From contig NC_017075.1 in assembly GCF_000284255.1 (NCBI RefSeq), forward strand, positions 2,232,001 to 2,296,000: a stretch of 64,000 nt of DNA. Reading direction: 5' to 3'. Numbering within the stretch: position 1 is the stretch's first letter; each line of letters starts with the position of its first letter. Source of the DNA: Rubrivivax gelatinosus IL144. Its GTDB lineage: Bacteria; Pseudomonadota; Gammaproteobacteria; Burkholderiales; Burkholderiaceae_C. This document shows positions 62,020 through 64,000 of this stretch, piece after piece. The notes beneath the pieces are model-generated. The model ran no database searches and had not been told where the DNA came from. It was given only the letters and a program-made list of their open reading frames with translations. A program made the translations under genes and the position numbers.

Positions 62020-64000
62020 ATGACCGCCGCCTCGACCCCGTCCGCTCCGTCCCCGCCGCAAGCCGCCTGGCACGCGCTGGACGGCGCCGCCGTCGCCCAG
62101 GCGCTGCAGAGCGACATGACCCGCGGCCTGAGCGCCGCCGAAGCCGCGCGCCGCCTCGCTGCCCACGGCGCCAACACCTTGCCCGAGCCGCCGCCGCGGC
62201 CGGCCTGGCACGTGCTGCTGCAGCAGTTCCGCAGCCCGCTGATCTACATCCTGTTCGTCGCCGCGCTGATCGCACTGGCGCTGGGCCACTACGGCGACGC
62301 CGCGGTCATCCTGGCCGTCGTCGCCGTCAACGCCGCCATCGGCGCGGCGCAGGAAGGCCGCGCCGAACGCTCGATGGCCGCGCTGCGGCAGTTGTCGGCG
62401 CTGCGTGTGCGTGTGCGCCGCGACGGCGCCGAGACCGAGGTGGCGGCGCGCGAGCTGGTGCCCGGCGACCTGCTGGCGCTGGCCGCCGGCGACGCGGTGG
62501 GGGCGGATGCCCGCCTCGTCGACGCCGCCCAGTGCCGTGCCGCCGAAGCCGCGCTGACCGGCGAATCGGTGCCGGTGGCCAAGAGCACCAGCCCGGTGCC
62601 CGAGGCCACCGGCCTGGCCGACCGCCACGACATGCTCTATTCCGGCACCTACGTCACCGGCGGGCGCGCGCTGGCGCTGGTGGTGGCCACCGGGGCGCAC
62701 ACCGAGGTCGGCCGCATCGCCGGGCTGACCGAAGGCGCGGCCGACCAGCGCACGCCGCTGGAGCGCCGCATCGAACGTTTCGGCCGCTGGCTGGTGGGCG
62801 CGTCGCTGGTGCTGTTCGTCGCCGTGATGCTGCTGGGCCTGTGGCGCGGGCTGCCGGCCGTCGAGGTGCTGATGGTGGCGATCAGCCAGATGGTCTCGGT
62901 GGTGCCCGAGGGCCTGCCGGTGGCGGTGACGATCGCGCTGGCCGTCGGCATGCAGCGCATGGCCTCGCGCGGCGCGGTGATCCGCCGCCTGTCGGCCGTC
63001 GAGACGCTGGGCTCGACCACCGTCATCTGCAGCGACAAGACCGGCACGCTGACGCGCAACGAGATGACGGTGACGCGGCTGTGGTGGCCCGAGGGCGCCG
63101 CCGGCCTGCGGGCCGACGTCGCCGGCAGCGGCTACGCGCCCGAAGGCGCCATCAGCCGCGACGGCGCCCCGGCCGCCGGCCCGGCGCTGACGGCGCTGGC
63201 CGAGGCCGCCGCGCTGTGCAACGACGCCACGCTGCGCCAGGCCGCCGACGGCCGCTGGAGCGTGGCCGGCGACCCGACCGAAGGCGCGCTTTGCACGCTG
63301 GCCGCCAAGGCCGGCGTCGACGTGGCCGAGGTGCGCGCCGCCGCGCCGCGGCTGGCCGAGCTGCCCTTCGACGCCGACCGCCAGCTGATGGCGACGCTGC
63401 ACGACGACGGCCGCGGCGGCGCGCGCCTGCTGGTCAAGGGTGCGCCCGAGGCGGTGCTGAAGCTCTTGCCGCCCGGCGAGGCGGTGGCCGCGGCGCGTGC
63501 CGAGGCCGAGGCGCTGGCCGGCGGCGCGCTGCGCGTTCTGGCCTTCGCCGCCGCCGACGGCCTGCCGGCCGACGCCAGCCCCGAGCCCGAAGCCCACGCC
63601 GGCCGGCTGCGCCTGCTGGGGCTGGCCGGCCAGATCGACCCGCCGCGCGAGGAAGCGCGTGCGGCGGTGGCCGCCTGCCACGCCGCCGGCGTGCGTGTCG
63701 TCATGGTCACCGGCGACCACCGGCTGACCGGGCTGGCGATCGCACGCGCGCTGGGCATCGCCGGGCCCGATGACCGCGCCGTCGACGGGCCGACGCTGGA
63801 GCGCCTGGGCGAAGCCGAGCTGCGCGACGGCATCGCGCATATCGCTGTCTTCGCGCGGGTGCAGCCGGCGCAGAAGCTGCGCATTGTCGAGGCGCTGCAG
63901 GCCGGCGGCGAGGTCGTCGCGATGACCGGCGACGGTGTCAACGACGCGCCGGCGCTGGCGCGTGCCGACGTCGGCGTGGCGATGGGCATCACCGGCACCG
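62020..64000 (+). CDS. P-type cation-transporting ATPase, type IIA-like (truncated by window end)
   Basis: The first 660 residues of a P2-type ATPase, running off the right edge without a stop. The phosphorylation site is DKTGTLT (D339), the TGES motif lies in ALTGESVPV, and the M4 ion-site motif VPEGLP (about 295-300) is typical of Ca2+/Na+ pumps. The hinge TGDGVNDAPAL is reached just before the edge. An N-terminal cation_ATPase_N domain (about 15-60) begins it. ATG at 62020. The missing part is the C-terminal membrane helices, so the ion cannot be named. Confidence 0.92.
   Translation, partial: MTAASTPSAPSPPQAAWHALDGAAVAQALQSDMTRGLSAAEAARRLAAHGANTLPEPPPRPAWHVLLQQFRSPLIYILFVAALIALALGHYGDAAVILAVVAVNAAIGAAQEGRAERSMAALRQLSALRVRVRRDGAETEVAARELVPGDLLALAAGDAVGADARLVDAAQCRAAEAALTGESVPVAKSTSPVPEATGLADRHDMLYSGTYVTGGRALALVVATGAHTEVGRIAGLTEGAADQRTPLERRIERFGRWLVGASLVLFVAVMLLGLWRGLPAVEVLMVAISQMVSVVPEGLPVAVTIALAVGMQRMASRGAVIRRLSAVETLGSTTVICSDKTGTLTRNEMTVTRLWWPEGAAGLRADVAGSGYAPEGAISRDGAPAAGPALTALAEAAALCNDATLRQAADGRWSVAGDPTEGALCTLAAKAGVDVAEVRAAAPRLAELPFDADRQLMATLHDDGRGGARLLVKGAPEAVLKLLPPGEAVAAARAEAEALAGGALRVLAFAAADGLPADASPEPEAHAGRLRLLGLAGQIDPPREEARAAVAACHAAGVRVVMVTGDHRLTGLAIARALGIAGPDDRAVDGPTLERLGEAELRDGIAHIAVFARVQPAQKLRIVEALQAGGEVVAMTGDGVNDAPALARADVGVAMGITGT

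Overview
The window is a very GC-rich (roughly 70%), densely packed piece of a betaproteobacterial chromosome. Gene content points to the Burkholderiales (LolCD, YaeQ, Bpt/Aat, the TctA/TctB family, an RpfE-like gene beside recJ). A solitary Rieske iron-sulfur gene with no cytochrome b or c1 genes beside it resembles the extra Rieske gene known from Rubrivivax gelatinosus. I therefore favour a Rubrivivax-like organism; this is an inference from gene content, not a database match. I found no tRNA, rRNA, CRISPR array, prophage or insertion sequence. Genes commonly overlap by ATGA or GTGA, and several convergent pairs meet at their stop codons.

Left part (1-13 kb): an NsrR/NnrS nitrosative-stress pair behind a clear promoter and operator; a hotdog thioesterase; an RlmN-like radical SAM methyltransferase coupled to a sigma-54 activator; then, divergently, the solitary Rieske gene behind a sigma-54-like promoter. 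Ferredoxin-NADP reductase, a thioredoxin with a NUDIX/metallo-beta-lactamase fusion, and a protein-turnover operon (YaeQ, S9 peptidase, Aat, Bpt) follow.

13-28 kb: a secreted coiled-coil protein with an M3 peptidase, a five-PAS hybrid histidine kinase, a LytS/LytTR pair, an EamA transporter, a PHP phosphatase, LolCD, an RpfE-like gene with recJ, and a lone GH24 lysozyme. 28-41 kb: an S1C protease-MoxR-DUF58-VWA operon, TatD with a deaminated-base DNA glycosylase, a large DUF3857/transglutaminase protein, an orphan spermidine-synthase-like protein with a GspE/PilB ATPase, and TctB-TctA. These end in a tandemly duplicated 83-bp hairpin module.

41-51 kb: MFS exporter, gamma-glutamyltransferase, EamA, an atypical SDR and a small thioredoxin run forward. 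They meet a second MoxR/VWA module (with HExxH motif and a membrane partner) running backward, followed by an AP2-like DNA-binding candidate. 51-64 kb: an intergenic region ending in a strong terminator with no gene to terminate (candidate small RNA), a phasin-like protein, an RND efflux operon that ends in a diguanylate cyclase, TerB, PssA, a ChaN-like lipoprotein, a tandem-TetR regulator, a Crp/Fnr regulator and a P-type ATPase cut off by the window edge.

The most interesting ensemble is 2251-5463: a sigma-54 activator whose PAS domain carries a Cys/His motif, transcribed away from a stand-alone Rieske gene with a plausible -24/-12 promoter. This suggests signal-dependent swapping of the cytochrome bc1 Rieske subunit.
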